This document shows positions 1 through 5,733 of a DNA stretch of 5,733 nt, one piece after another. Both the position numbers and the translations under genes were made by a program. Position 1 is the stretch's first letter, and each line of letters begins with the position of its first letter. This DNA comes from Deltaproteobacteria bacterium (GTDB lineage: Bacteria > Desulfobacterota > Desulfarculia > Adiutricales > Adiutricaceae), in contig JAITJB010000204.1 of assembly GCA_031279155.1 (NCBI GenBank), positions 1-5,733 of the forward strand, given 5' to 3'. Under the pieces are notes generated by a model that was not told the DNA's origin, searched no databases, and saw nothing but the letters and a program-made list of their open reading frames with translations.

Positions 1-2392
1 CGTTGTCAGTCTCATAGGAGTAGGACTCAAGGTTTTTTAAATGGCGCTGGATATCGTTATTCTTAAAGGTCTGACAGGCGTGCATCAAGGCCGACAGATC
101 GCCGGGATCAGGTCTGAGCCTTAAGGGACGCCGTTCCTCGTTTTGAGCTAGCGGAAAATCCCTAAGCATGATGTTGAGTTCACGGATGAGGGCTTCAGCC
201 GTAATAATGAAGTCCGGGTTTTTGGCTTGGACGGTTACTAAATCTAGCTGTTTGGCCGTCATTTCCAGATCTAAGGCCATGGAGGCTAATTTATCGGCGC
301 AAATGCCGGCGCTAGCTCCCTTAAGCCCGTGAATCCTGATAGCGTAGTTGGCTAAATTTTCCGTAGTAGGATTTCTTAAATCCTCGAGCATTAAGGGGGC
401 GTGACGGGTAAAGGACCTTAGGAGAGGAACATAGACGGACTCTTTGTTTTCATATCTGGCCAGGCCCTTAACCAGATCCATGCCGTCGATGTAATAAGTG
501 TTAAGCCTTTTGAGGTTTTCCTCAGAGGTTTGCTTCTGCCTGGTCTCCTCGTCTAGTTCTTCTATTTCAGCCGTATCCTCTTGTTCGGTTGGATAATCAA
601 CAATCTGGCCTTGCTCTGGATAGCGATCTTTGATCAAACGGTTTAATAGTAAGTCCAATTTATTTAAGTCAATGGGCTTAGAGATAAAGGCGTGAAAGCC
701 GCTTTTTAAAAATAATTGCTCGTTTCCGACCAGGGCGTTGGCCGTCATGGCCACGATGGGCACGTTTTTAGCGTAATCGGTTTCGATTTCGTTGCGGATA
801 ATCCTAACCGCTTCAATGCCGTCCATCTCCGGCATCATGTGATCCATAAAAATGCAGTCGTAGCGGTGAGGCGAGCTTTTAATCAGAGAAATGGCCTGCT
901 GACCGCTAGAAACGCAGTCTACGGTCAAACCGTAAGGCTGAAGTAAGGCTAAGGCTACGTCTAAGTTGGTTTCTACGTCGTCAACGACCATCACTCTAGC
1001 CATGGGTAGATAAAAGCGGTTGATGACCTGCTGCTCAATGGAGGCCCGGCTGAGAAACTGAAAGTTTTTAAGGCTTTCAACGGCTTCGGGGCCCAAAGGC
1101 GTACTATCGTGGACCTGCTGCTCGATAATGACCCGGAAAGTACTGCCCTGGCCGTAGACGCTCTCCACAGAGATGTCGCCGTTCATAAGGTTAACCAGTT
1201 CGCGGCAGATGGTTAGGCCTAAGCCCGTGCCCTCGATAATCCTGGCCGCTTGGAGGTCAGCTTGGGTGTAAGGGGCGAAGATCTCGTTAATAAATTCCGG
1301 CTTGATGCCGCGACCAGTATCGGTAACGTTGAAGTGGAGGAAACTGGAATTTTCGTCTTGGCTGAAAGCCACTTCTAAATTGACGTGGCCAGCGTCGGTG
1401 TACTTAAAGGCGTTAGATAAGATGTTGTTTAAAATCTGTTTGACCCTCAGCTCGTCGCCATAGAACATCTGCGGGATAGAGCTATCGATGGTCAGCCGAA
1501 ATTCAATGGGTTTGGTTCCGATCCTAACGATATTGATACTGATGGCGTCACTTAAGAGGTCAGCTAAGTCGTAGGGGCTGGGCTGAATCTGGAAATGGCC
1601 GGACTCGGCTTTGGAGATATCCAAAAGGTCGTTGATGATGGACAATAAGGTCCCGCCAGCTGAGTAGATCTTAGTTAGGTTAATTCTCGTGTGCTCAGGT
1701 AGAGATCTCTGGAGTTCGGCTTTACTTAAGGCCATGATGGTGTTTAATGGAGTTCTAATTTCATGGCTCATGCTGGCCATGAAGGCGGTTTTGGCCTCAG
1801 AGGAGGCTTCGGCCTGCCGGGCGTCGATCTCTTCGGTCTGATCGTGGAACAACATCAGGGTGCCAGCGATATTAATGTCCGGGTCAATTAGGGGCGTAAT
1901 CTGAATGATAAAGCTTCTGGCCCTCTCAGTCGGACTAAATTGGATGATCTGAGTATGCATGGCCGGGGTCTTGGTTTTAACGGAGAGAAAGAAATTTTCC
2001 TCAAGGGCGGCCATGTCAGCCTCAGATAAGAGCCGCGAGAAGATCTCAGTGGGCGTACGACCAGTAATAAGTCCCATGTGAGGCAGCTCTAAGAGCTTAA
2101 GAAAAAAGGAAGTACTGTACAAAAGGCGGTTAGAGCCGTCAAAGACCAAAATGATATTGGGACTATTTTGTAAGATGAGATCTAAGAAGACCTCACGGCT
2201 GGTGCCTTCGGCCGCTAGAACCATCGAGAGGTTCATGTTGTTGGCCGTAGCTTCCCTGGCCCTTAACATAAGTTTCTGCAAAAATATGTACTGGCGAGTA
2301 ATTTTTTTATTTTCGCGGCGCAGCCTTCTTAACTCCAGTTCCAAGGCTTGAAACTGTTCTAAGGTAAGCTTTGATGGCGTGTCATCGTTCAC
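1..2392 (-). CDS. Soluble hybrid histidine kinase (coiled coil-PAS-HisKA-HATPase-receiver-HPt), 3' end outside window
   Basis: The frame stays open for 797 codons and leaves the window at base 1, so the C-terminus is missing. Domains in order: a charged coiled coil (about residues 8-50); a PAS domain (about 66-190, starting near LILQNSPNIILVFDG); a HisKA dimerisation domain with phospho-acceptor H210 in SMSHEIRTPLN; a HATPase_c domain with N-box N327, G1 box DTGRGI (358-363) and G2 box GTGLGL (388-393); a receiver (about 464-580) with acidic D471/D472, phospho-acceptor D517 in FMDHMMPEMDG, T550 and K572; and an HPt domain (about 630-735) with H688 in IHGLKG. All catalytic and phosphotransfer residues are present. 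No transmembrane segment or signal peptide is visible, so it should be cytoplasmic. The start is GTG at 2392: the frame has a stop about 13 codons upstream, no ATG lies between, and AAGGA sits 9 bases before the GTG. It is the third gene of a probable operon with FIST and HD-GYP genes. The partner roles are inferred. Confidence 0.95.
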   Translation of the reverse strand, partial: MNDDTPSKLTLEQFQALELELRRLRRENKKITRQYIFLQKLMLRAREATANNMNLSMVLAAEGTSREVFLDLILQNSPNIILVFDGSNRLLYSTSFFLKLLELPHMGLITGRTPTEIFSRLLSEADMAALEENFFLSVKTKTPAMHTQIIQFSPTERARSFIIQITPLIDPDINIAGTLMLFHDQTEEIDARQAEASSEAKTAFMASMSHEIRTPLNTIMALSKAELQRSLPEHTRINLTKIYSAGGTLLSIINDLLDISKAESGHFQIQPSPYDLADLLSDAISINIVRIGTKPIEFRLTIDSSIPQMFYGDELRVKQILNNILSNAFKYTDAGHVNLEVAFSQDENSSFLHFNVTDTGRGIKPEFINEIFAPYTQADLQAARIIEGTGLGLTICRELVNLMNGDISVESVYGQGSTFRVIIEQQVHDSTPLGPEAVESLKNFQFLSRASIEQQVINRFYLPMARVMVVDDVETNLDVALALLQPYGLTVDCVSSGQQAISLIKSSPHRYDCIFMDHMMPEMDGIEAVRIIRNEIETDYAKNVPIVAMTANALVGNEQLFLKSGFHAFISKPIDLNKLDLLLNRLIKDRYPEQGQIVDYPTEQEDTAEIEELDEETRQKQTSEENLKRLNTYYIDGMDLVKGLARYENKESVYVPLLRSFTRHAPLMLEDLRNPTTENLANYAIRIHGLKGASAGICADKLASMALDLEMTAKQLDLVTVQAKNPDFIITAEALIRELNIMLRDFPLAQNEERRPLRLRPDPGDLSALMHACQTFKNNDIQRHLKNLESYSYETDN

Positions 2393-2519
2393 AGCAAATT
2401 GTCCTTTGGCAAAACGGTTCGGTCTTTTTAAGCTCTGACTTGGCTCGATCGGACTTAGTTAAATCGATCTTGGTCAGACTCTAGGACTGCGGACGCAATT
2501 AGTCTCAGTCTCACTGATT
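2393..2519 (-). other. 127-base gap between FIST and kinase genes, with an imperfect inverted repeat
   Basis: This spacer has no open frame of note. It contains an imperfect inverted repeat at 2476-2511: outer arms AGACT (2476-2480) and AGTCT (2507-2511), inner arms GACT (2485-2488) and AGTC (2501-2504), loop of 12 bases. A tandem GAGACT-type repeat sits in one arm. There is no T-run after it on the minus strand, so it does not look like an intrinsic terminator. It could be an RNA processing or stability element, or chance. The spacing is compatible with read-through from the FIST gene, but a separate weak promoter for the kinase cannot be excluded. Confidence 0.35.
2402..2406 (-). promoter_or_regulatory. 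Ribosome binding site deciding the GTG start of the hybrid kinase
   Basis: On the minus strand AAGGA lies 9 bases upstream of the GTG at 2392. No in-frame ATG lies between the preceding in-frame stop (near 2430) and this GTG, and the translation directly after it matches a coiled-coil lead into a PAS domain. This supports a non-ATG start. Confidence 0.65.
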
Positions 2520-3674
2520 TTAAAATCGGCAGCTGGCCAAAACCAAGTTGTGGAAGCTATTAATACTCTCCCCGTTGTCGTTAATCTCAGGGCAGAACTC
2601 CCCTCCGCTATAAAGAACTACATATGGCAACATGTCGCCGAGACCAGCTCGAAACATATCTAGCTCGGCTAGGTAATTTAAGCCTAGGCCGATGTTGCGG
2701 CCTAAGCAGCTGAGAATTAAGCAGAAATCGAATTGCTCCCATTTGAGCTCTTCGGTTAGTCGCCGGGCGCTTAGCAGTACGTCGGTCTCATCAAAACCAG
2801 ATAATCCTAAGGTAGAGTTTAAGATGATGTCTTGGGTGCAGACGGCGTAGCCCTCGTCGGTTTGACTTATGAGCATGTGGATTTTGGACTTGCCGTTGGG
2901 CTCAGTGACCAAAAATGGCATGGTCAGATACGATTGTCTAATGTCGCCGCTAACTCCTAAGTCGCGTAAATAATCCATGAAGTTGATGCCGTTAACCTCC
3001 ATTAGGATGTTGCCCTGGACTTTGGAGATGATAGCCCGGTGTTTGAGAGCTTTCTTTTCAGGTAGAGAAATTAAGTTAAATTTAGGTTTTATGAGGCCAA
3101 AAAATAAAACAAGACTAAAGCGATTTGTGTAGCACTCGCCGTTAAAAAACACATAACGGGGCATTTCTTGAATATTAAAATCGCAGGACAATGTACCAAA
3201 AAATGGACAATTGGGCAAGGCTTTAGTGAAATAGGCGACTACATGGTCGGCTTGGACCGGATGAACGCTAGGCGGCCCTAAGAGAAAGCCTAACTTGGGA
3301 GATTGGCTTTGGCCAGTCATAAGCCTAGAAATAAGCTCATTAACCTGAGTTTGTGGGTCGATATCCATGGATTCGGAAATGCCGACCGAAAAGACCATAT
3401 CATCGCTAGTTAAGACGACTAAAGTTAAAAGAGAGTAGTCGGACTTACTTAGCTGTGAGGTCGTCATCGGGGCGGAAACCCCGATAATATCAAAGGGCAG
3501 AGTCTGGGCAATAGCCGGCAGTAATCCTGGGGCAAAGGAATCAAATTGGCCAAAGATGAGCGCGAAGCTATTGGCTAAAAGATTTTGGTTTAGCTCTAAC
3601 TGGGCTAAGATGCTGACTACCGCCAGATCTATCTCATCTATTTCATTGGTTTGAGCAATGATAGATTTGATCAT
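2520..3674 (-). CDS. FIST-domain (FIST_N + FIST_C) sensor protein
   Basis: This 384-residue protein has the length of a typical stand-alone FIST protein. The N-terminal FIST region spans about residues 30-200 (the segments around 36-66 and 128-168 look like its core strands and glycine turns). FIST_C spans about 215-378, with the family's late landmarks: SCLGR at 322-326, an acidic ELDM after a short helix (337-340), YSGGEFCPE at 355-363 and HN at 375-376 just before the C-terminus. No signal peptide or membrane helix is visible, so it should be cytoplasmic. FIST domains are regarded as small-ligand sensory domains; amino-acid-type ligands were proposed from genome context, and the NosP subgroup binds haem and nitric oxide and works through a neighbouring histidine kinase. 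Which ligand applies here cannot be read from the sequence. The ATG at 3674 has only a weak GAG-type Shine-Dalgarno 5 bases upstream. It lies 53 bases after the HD-GYP gene and 127 before the hybrid kinase, so it probably supplies the kinase's input. Confidence 0.87.
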   Translation of the reverse strand: MIKSIIAQTNEIDEIDLAVVSILAQLELNQNLLANSFALIFGQFDSFAPGLLPAIAQTLPFDIIGVSAPMTTSQLSKSDYSLLTLVVLTSDDMVFSVGISESMDIDPQTQVNELISRLMTGQSQSPKLGFLLGPPSVHPVQADHVVAYFTKALPNCPFFGTLSCDFNIQEMPRYVFFNGECYTNRFSLVLFFGLIKPKFNLISLPEKKALKHRAIISKVQGNILMEVNGINFMDYLRDLGVSGDIRQSYLTMPFLVTEPNGKSKIHMLISQTDEGYAVCTQDIILNSTLGLSGFDETDVLLSARRLTEELKWEQFDFCLILSCLGRNIGLGLNYLAELDMFRAGLGDMLPYVVLYSGGEFCPEINDNGESINSFHNLVLASCRF

Positions 3675-3727
3675 GTTATCTCAACAACTGTACTTTAAAG
3701 TGATCGCTTTGTGGTTTATAAAGCAGC
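3675..3727 (-). other. 53-base spacer between HD-GYP and FIST genes
   Basis: The spacer contains the 10-base palindrome ACTTTAAAGT at 3692-3701 and a weak GAG Shine-Dalgarno (3680-3682) for the FIST start. No GC-rich hairpin followed by a T-run is present, so nothing here argues against co-transcription of the two genes. Confidence 0.4.
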
Positions 3728-4750
3728 CTAATAGCGATGTGAGGCTACTTCGGCAAACCGGTCCTGGACGGCCTCGAAGGCTTCGACGATCACGGGATCG
3801 AACATGTGCCCTTTTTCTGAGAGAATAACCCTACAGGCGTCGCGGTGGCTCATGGGCCTTTTATAAACCCTCATGTCCACTAAGGCGTCAAAGACGTCGG
3901 CCACCGACATCACTCGGGCGCACAGGGGGATTTTTTCCTCTTTAAGGCCTTTGGGGTAACCCTTGCCGTCCCATCTCTCGTGGTGACACTCAGCGATCAT
4001 GATGGCAAAATCGTGATAGCTCTGGTCCGGGACCCGGGAAAATATGCCTCTTAAGAGCTCGGCGCCCACGGTGGTGTGGGTTTTCATTATGGAGAACTCC
4101 TCATCATTGAGGAGGCTAGGTTTAAGGAGGATGACGTCGCTGATGGCGATTTTGCCAACGTCATGGAGCGGGGCGGCTCGAGCCATCATGTCAACGGTAA
4201 ACTCGGTGATTTCATCGACATAGCGGTTGCGCCTTAAAAGTTCCATGGCCAAGACCTCGACGTATTTGGCCGTGCGAGCTACATGACCCCCGGTGTTTTC
4301 GTCGCGGTACTCGATCATGTCGGAAAACGAGGCGATGATACTATCTTCTAAAACCCTAACTTTATTTTCGAGTTGACGGTTATAGGCCGATAGGCTCAGG
4401 TGGACCTCGATGCGGTGGAGTAGGATTTCCTTGTCCGCTGGTTTAGTGATAAAGTCTACAGCCCCACTCTTTAGGGCGCGGACCTCAAGGTCATTGTTAT
4501 GAGTTGATGTTAAGAAGATGACAGGGATATGTCTCAGAGCCATGTTTTTCTTTATCTTGGCCAGAGTTTCAAATCCATCCATTTCAGGCATTTCGATATC
4601 TAAAAGAATAAGATCAGGAACTATCTGATAACACATTAAGAGAGCTTGACTCCCTGATTTGGCTAAAGATATTTCGTATGAATTTTCAAGCATAGAATTT
4701 ATCTGTTGAAGGGTCATCAAATTGTCATCAATCACGAGAATGTTGTTCAT
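3728..4750 (-). CDS. Response regulator with receiver and HD-GYP domains (predicted cyclic-di-GMP phosphodiesterase)
   Basis: The 340-residue protein begins with a receiver domain (about 3-120): acidic pair D8/D9, phospho-acceptor D51 in LLDIEMPEMDG, T81 and K103 in ITKP. A helical linker (about 121-145) leads into an HD-GYP domain (about 146-330). Visible metal and substrate motifs are H156 in TGGHVART, the HD pair H196/D197 in LHDVGK, H225 in MKTHTTVGA, H256/H257 with the signature HHERWDGKGYP (256-266), and D285 in VADVFDAL. GHMFDP (314-319) near the end is also typical. All expected catalytic residues are present, so an active enzyme hydrolysing cyclic-di-GMP is likely; the family normally yields pGpG or GMP. 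Phosphorylation of D51 would control activity. One small departure is RVYKRP (294-299) where RPYK is usual. The ATG at 4750 follows AAGAG by 6 bases. It is the first gene of a probable operon, with the FIST gene 53 bases downstream and the hybrid kinase after that, making it the likely output of that kinase. Confidence 0.96.
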   Translation of the reverse strand: MNNILVIDDNLMTLQQINSMLENSYEISLAKSGSQALLMCYQIVPDLILLDIEMPEMDGFETLAKIKKNMALRHIPVIFLTSTHNNDLEVRALKSGAVDFITKPADKEILLHRIEVHLSLSAYNRQLENKVRVLEDSIIASFSDMIEYRDENTGGHVARTAKYVEVLAMELLRRNRYVDEITEFTVDMMARAAPLHDVGKIAISDVILLKPSLLNDEEFSIMKTHTTVGAELLRGIFSRVPDQSYHDFAIMIAECHHERWDGKGYPKGLKEEKIPLCARVMSVADVFDALVDMRVYKRPMSHRDACRVILSEKGHMFDPVIVEAFEAVQDRFAEVASHRY

Positions 4751-4756
4751 AAAATG

Positions 4757-4782
4757 CTCTTAAACAAAGACCAGGCTCTTTG
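4757..4782 (-). promoter_or_regulatory. Ribosome binding site of the HD-GYP gene with an adjacent small hairpin
   Basis: On the minus strand AAGAG (4761-4757) lies 6 bases before the ATG. Immediately upstream is a perfect 6-bp inverted repeat, CAAAGA and TCTTTG around a 6-base loop (4765-4782). The stem ends 3 bases from the Shine-Dalgarno, so it could affect ribosome access. The pairing is visible in the sequence; a regulatory role is only a possibility. Confidence 0.35.
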
Positions 4783-5091
4783 ATGGGTGAGGCTAAGGCT
4801 GTGACAAATGCAGCTTCAGAGTTGCGAAAAAAATCCTAAATTCTAGGCTCATGTCCGGTTATGGCATCATAATTCTAAAAACATGAAATAAGATTTAGGG
4901 GTTGATTGTTAGAAAAAAATATATTAATATTATTTGTTTAAAAATTTATATTAAAAGTTTTAAATGGGAAGTTAGATTATAATTGAACGTAGGAATTAAT
5001 AACTGTCTATCTTCAGCGAAAAAATGAAAAACAATTTAAAGACAATTCGAGGCTCCAGCCATCAGGATCAATAGGTAATTTAAGCCCTTAT

Positions 5092-5121
5092 AATATAGCA
5101 AGAATGTTGGGTAAAAGGCAA
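5092..5121 (-). promoter_or_regulatory. Candidate sigma-70-type promoter for the HD-GYP/FIST/kinase operon
   Basis: Reading the minus strand: -35 TTGCCT (5121-5116, four of six matches to TTGACA), an 18-base spacer, then -10 TATATT (5097-5092, five of six) preceded by TGC, an extended -10 arrangement. Transcription would start near 5085, giving a leader of about 335 bases before the HD-GYP ATG. It is one of two reasonable candidates in this region. AT-rich DNA produces such matches by chance, so confidence is limited. Confidence 0.33.
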
Positions 5122-5142
5122 GATCAAAATAGACCTTATTGA

Positions 5143-5190
5143 AGGCCAAAGCGATATTTTTTTGGCCTCAGGCCGGTTTTTCCTTCGGCC
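5143..5190. repeat. Cluster of overlapping GGCC-centred inverted repeats
   Basis: Three overlapping inverted repeats lie in under 50 bases. AGGCCAAA (5143-5150) pairs with TTTGGCCT (5161-5168) in an 8-bp stem with a 10-base loop. GGCC (5164-5167) pairs with GGCC (5171-5174) over a 3-base loop and is followed on the plus strand by GG and five Ts (5177-5181). GGCCG (5171-5175) pairs with CGGCC (5186-5190). They share arms and so cannot all form at once. The middle one, on the plus strand, looks like a short weak intrinsic terminator. On the minus strand none is followed directly by a T-run. Confidence 0.5.
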
Positions 5191-5273
5191 CTTCTAGTCA
5201 GCCTGTATTGTTTTAATTGTCAAGGAAGCGTCAGGGCTGGCAAAGCTTTTAGGCGGCCAAAGACTTCTGCGTG

Positions 5274-5302
5274 ATTATAACTTATAAAGAGCCAAATGTT
5301 TA
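5274..5302 (-). promoter_or_regulatory. Second candidate sigma-70-type promoter, upstream of the GGCC repeat cluster
   Basis: On the minus strand: -35 TAAACA (5302-5297, four of six), exactly 17 bases, then a perfect -10 TATAAT (5279-5274). A start near 5267 would transcribe the GC-richer, hairpin-forming stretch at 5143-5262. That would be either a small RNA or the beginning of a leader of about 515 bases for the HD-GYP gene. Confidence 0.33.
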
Positions 5303-5540
5303 GAGTGATTTGTTAAAAAAAAGTTAAGTTTTCAAAATGATTGACAAAAAAAATTTGGCCAGAATTAATCAGGTTTTTTAGCTAGTTAAATTTAACCAGG
5401 GTATATGGCAATTTATAAGCTAGATAACTATGGAGAATTGCGGCTTATTTGCTAAGATAAGTGGGAGTCTAAAGAAGGGGGTTTAGAATTTTTCGATAAA
5501 GAAAGAAAAATAAAAAGCGGTCCGGTTTATTAGGCTAACC

Positions 5541-5733
5541 TTAGTGGCTGCCTAGATCGGTTTCAGCTGAACTATGGACGATATAGAGCTTTCCTTCGCT
5601 ATCGATGCGGCCAGAGGCTTTAAGTCTTTTCATCATCCTAGTGACGCTGACCCGGTGGGCGCCGACCAGAAAGCCTAAGTCTTCGTGGGTTAGCTGAAAA
5701 TCTAAGGCGTAAGAGCCCACTGAGCGCTGGTGG
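5541..5733 (-). CDS. Crp/Fnr-family transcriptional regulator, C-terminal DNA-binding part only (5' end outside window)
   Basis: The last 63 codons and the TAA stop (5541-5543) are present; the start and the N-terminal cyclic-nucleotide-like sensor domain lie beyond the right edge. The visible part is a winged helix-turn-helix of the Crp type: DFQLTHEDLGFLVGAHRVSV followed by TRMMKRLKASGRID, where the second helix (GAHRVSVTRMMKRLK) is the expected DNA-recognition helix, then the wing strand GKLYIV and a short polar tail ending in GSH. Such proteins bind palindromic sites and respond to cyclic nucleotides, oxygen, nitric oxide, haem or other signals depending on the missing sensor domain. It is on the same strand as the HD-GYP operon but separated by 790 bases, so it is probably a separate transcription unit. 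Subfamily and effector cannot be assigned from this fragment. Confidence 0.9.
   Translation of the reverse strand, partial: HQRSVGSYALDFQLTHEDLGFLVGAHRVSVTRMMKRLKASGRIDSEGKLYIVHSSAETDLGSH

Larger units (their letters stand above)
4751..5540. other. 790-base AT-rich intergenic region without a recognisable gene
   Basis: No frame on either strand gives more than about 20 codons with a credible ribosome site. The part nearest the HD-GYP gene (about 4860-5040) is extremely AT-rich, with runs of A and T and the palindrome ATATTAATAT (4921-4930). The middle (about 5140-5270) is more GC-rich and holds repeated GGCC-centred inverted repeats. Further right is the 12-base palindrome GTTAAATTTAAC (5385-5396). 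Both flanking genes are on the minus strand, so this region must hold the promoter(s) of the HD-GYP operon and probably the end of the Crp/Fnr transcript. The length is unusual for a simple promoter region, so a small RNA or long leader is possible. Confidence 0.6.

Noticed and set aside
716..946. 76-codon open frame on the plus strand
   Set aside because: It lies wholly opposite the receiver domain of the hybrid kinase, whose minus-strand frame has intact receiver motifs; the plus-strand product resembles nothing and has no good ribosome site.
2151..2351. 66-codon open frame on the plus strand
   Set aside because: It is opposite the coiled coil and PAS start of the kinase, where the minus-strand translation is clearly the coding one.
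4827..4847. Stem CCTA/TAGG followed by seven Ts on the minus strand as a terminator
   Set aside because: The stem is only 4 to 5 bp and AT-rich, too weak to call; kept only as a possibility within the leader finding.
4793..4852. 19-codon minus-strand frame (MSLEFRIFF...) upstream of the HD-GYP gene, a possible leader peptide
   Set aside because: The ribosome site is poor, the length is expected by chance, and it shows no run of regulatory codons.
4900..5350. Fnr/Crp-type operator (TTGAT-N4-ATCAA or TGTGA-N6-TCACA) for the neighbouring regulator
   Set aside because: Only isolated half-sites such as TTGAT were found, with no matching second half at the right spacing.
5500..5540. Intrinsic terminator just after the Crp/Fnr gene (T-rich tract on the minus strand)
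   Set aside because: There are T-runs after the stop codon but no convincing stem in front of them; the best is a 4-bp GGTT/AACC pairing not adjacent to the T-run.
4751..5540. Cyclic-di-GMP riboswitch upstream of the HD-GYP gene
   Set aside because: I looked for the conserved core of the known cyclic-di-GMP aptamers on the minus strand and did not find it.
1..5733. Mobile elements, CRISPR arrays, tRNA or rRNA genes
   Set aside because: No transposase, long terminal inverted repeats, regularly spaced repeats, or tRNA/rRNA sequence could be seen.

Overview
The window is a stretch of bacterial DNA with every recognisable gene on the minus strand, so transcription runs right to left. The genes are moderate in GC and the 0.8-kb intergenic region is strongly AT-rich. 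The proteins are of a kind common in anaerobic, motile or surface-living bacteria with many two-component and cyclic-di-GMP systems: a PAS hybrid histidine kinase with receiver and HPt domains, a FIST-domain protein, a receiver-HD-GYP protein and a Crp/Fnr regulator. The style of the kinase and of the Crp-type helix-turn-helix suggests a deltaproteobacterium (Desulfobacterota) or a similar anaerobe. That assignment rests on family resemblance only and is weak.

Layout in the direction of transcription (right to left). Positions 5733-5541 hold the last 63 codons of a Crp/Fnr-family transcription factor, cut by the window edge. Positions 5540-4751 are a 790-base AT-rich gap with no credible gene; it holds candidate promoters and a cluster of GGCC-based inverted repeats. 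Positions 4750-3728 encode a receiver plus HD-GYP response regulator, predicted to be a cyclic-di-GMP phosphodiesterase. After a 53-base gap, 3674-2520 encode a stand-alone FIST-domain protein, a predicted cytoplasmic ligand sensor. After a further 127 bases, 2392-1 encode a soluble hybrid histidine kinase (coiled coil, PAS, HisKA, HATPase, receiver, HPt), starting at GTG and running off the left edge just past its HPt domain.

The three complete or near-complete genes look like one operon and one signalling circuit. FIST would bind a small ligand and modulate the kinase, which has no membrane segment or periplasmic sensor of its own. Phosphate could then pass H210 to D517 to H688 within the kinase and on to D51 of the HD-GYP regulator, changing cyclic-di-GMP turnover. 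Domain identities and key residues are read directly from the sequence. The partnership between the proteins and the relay direction are inferred from gene order and family knowledge.
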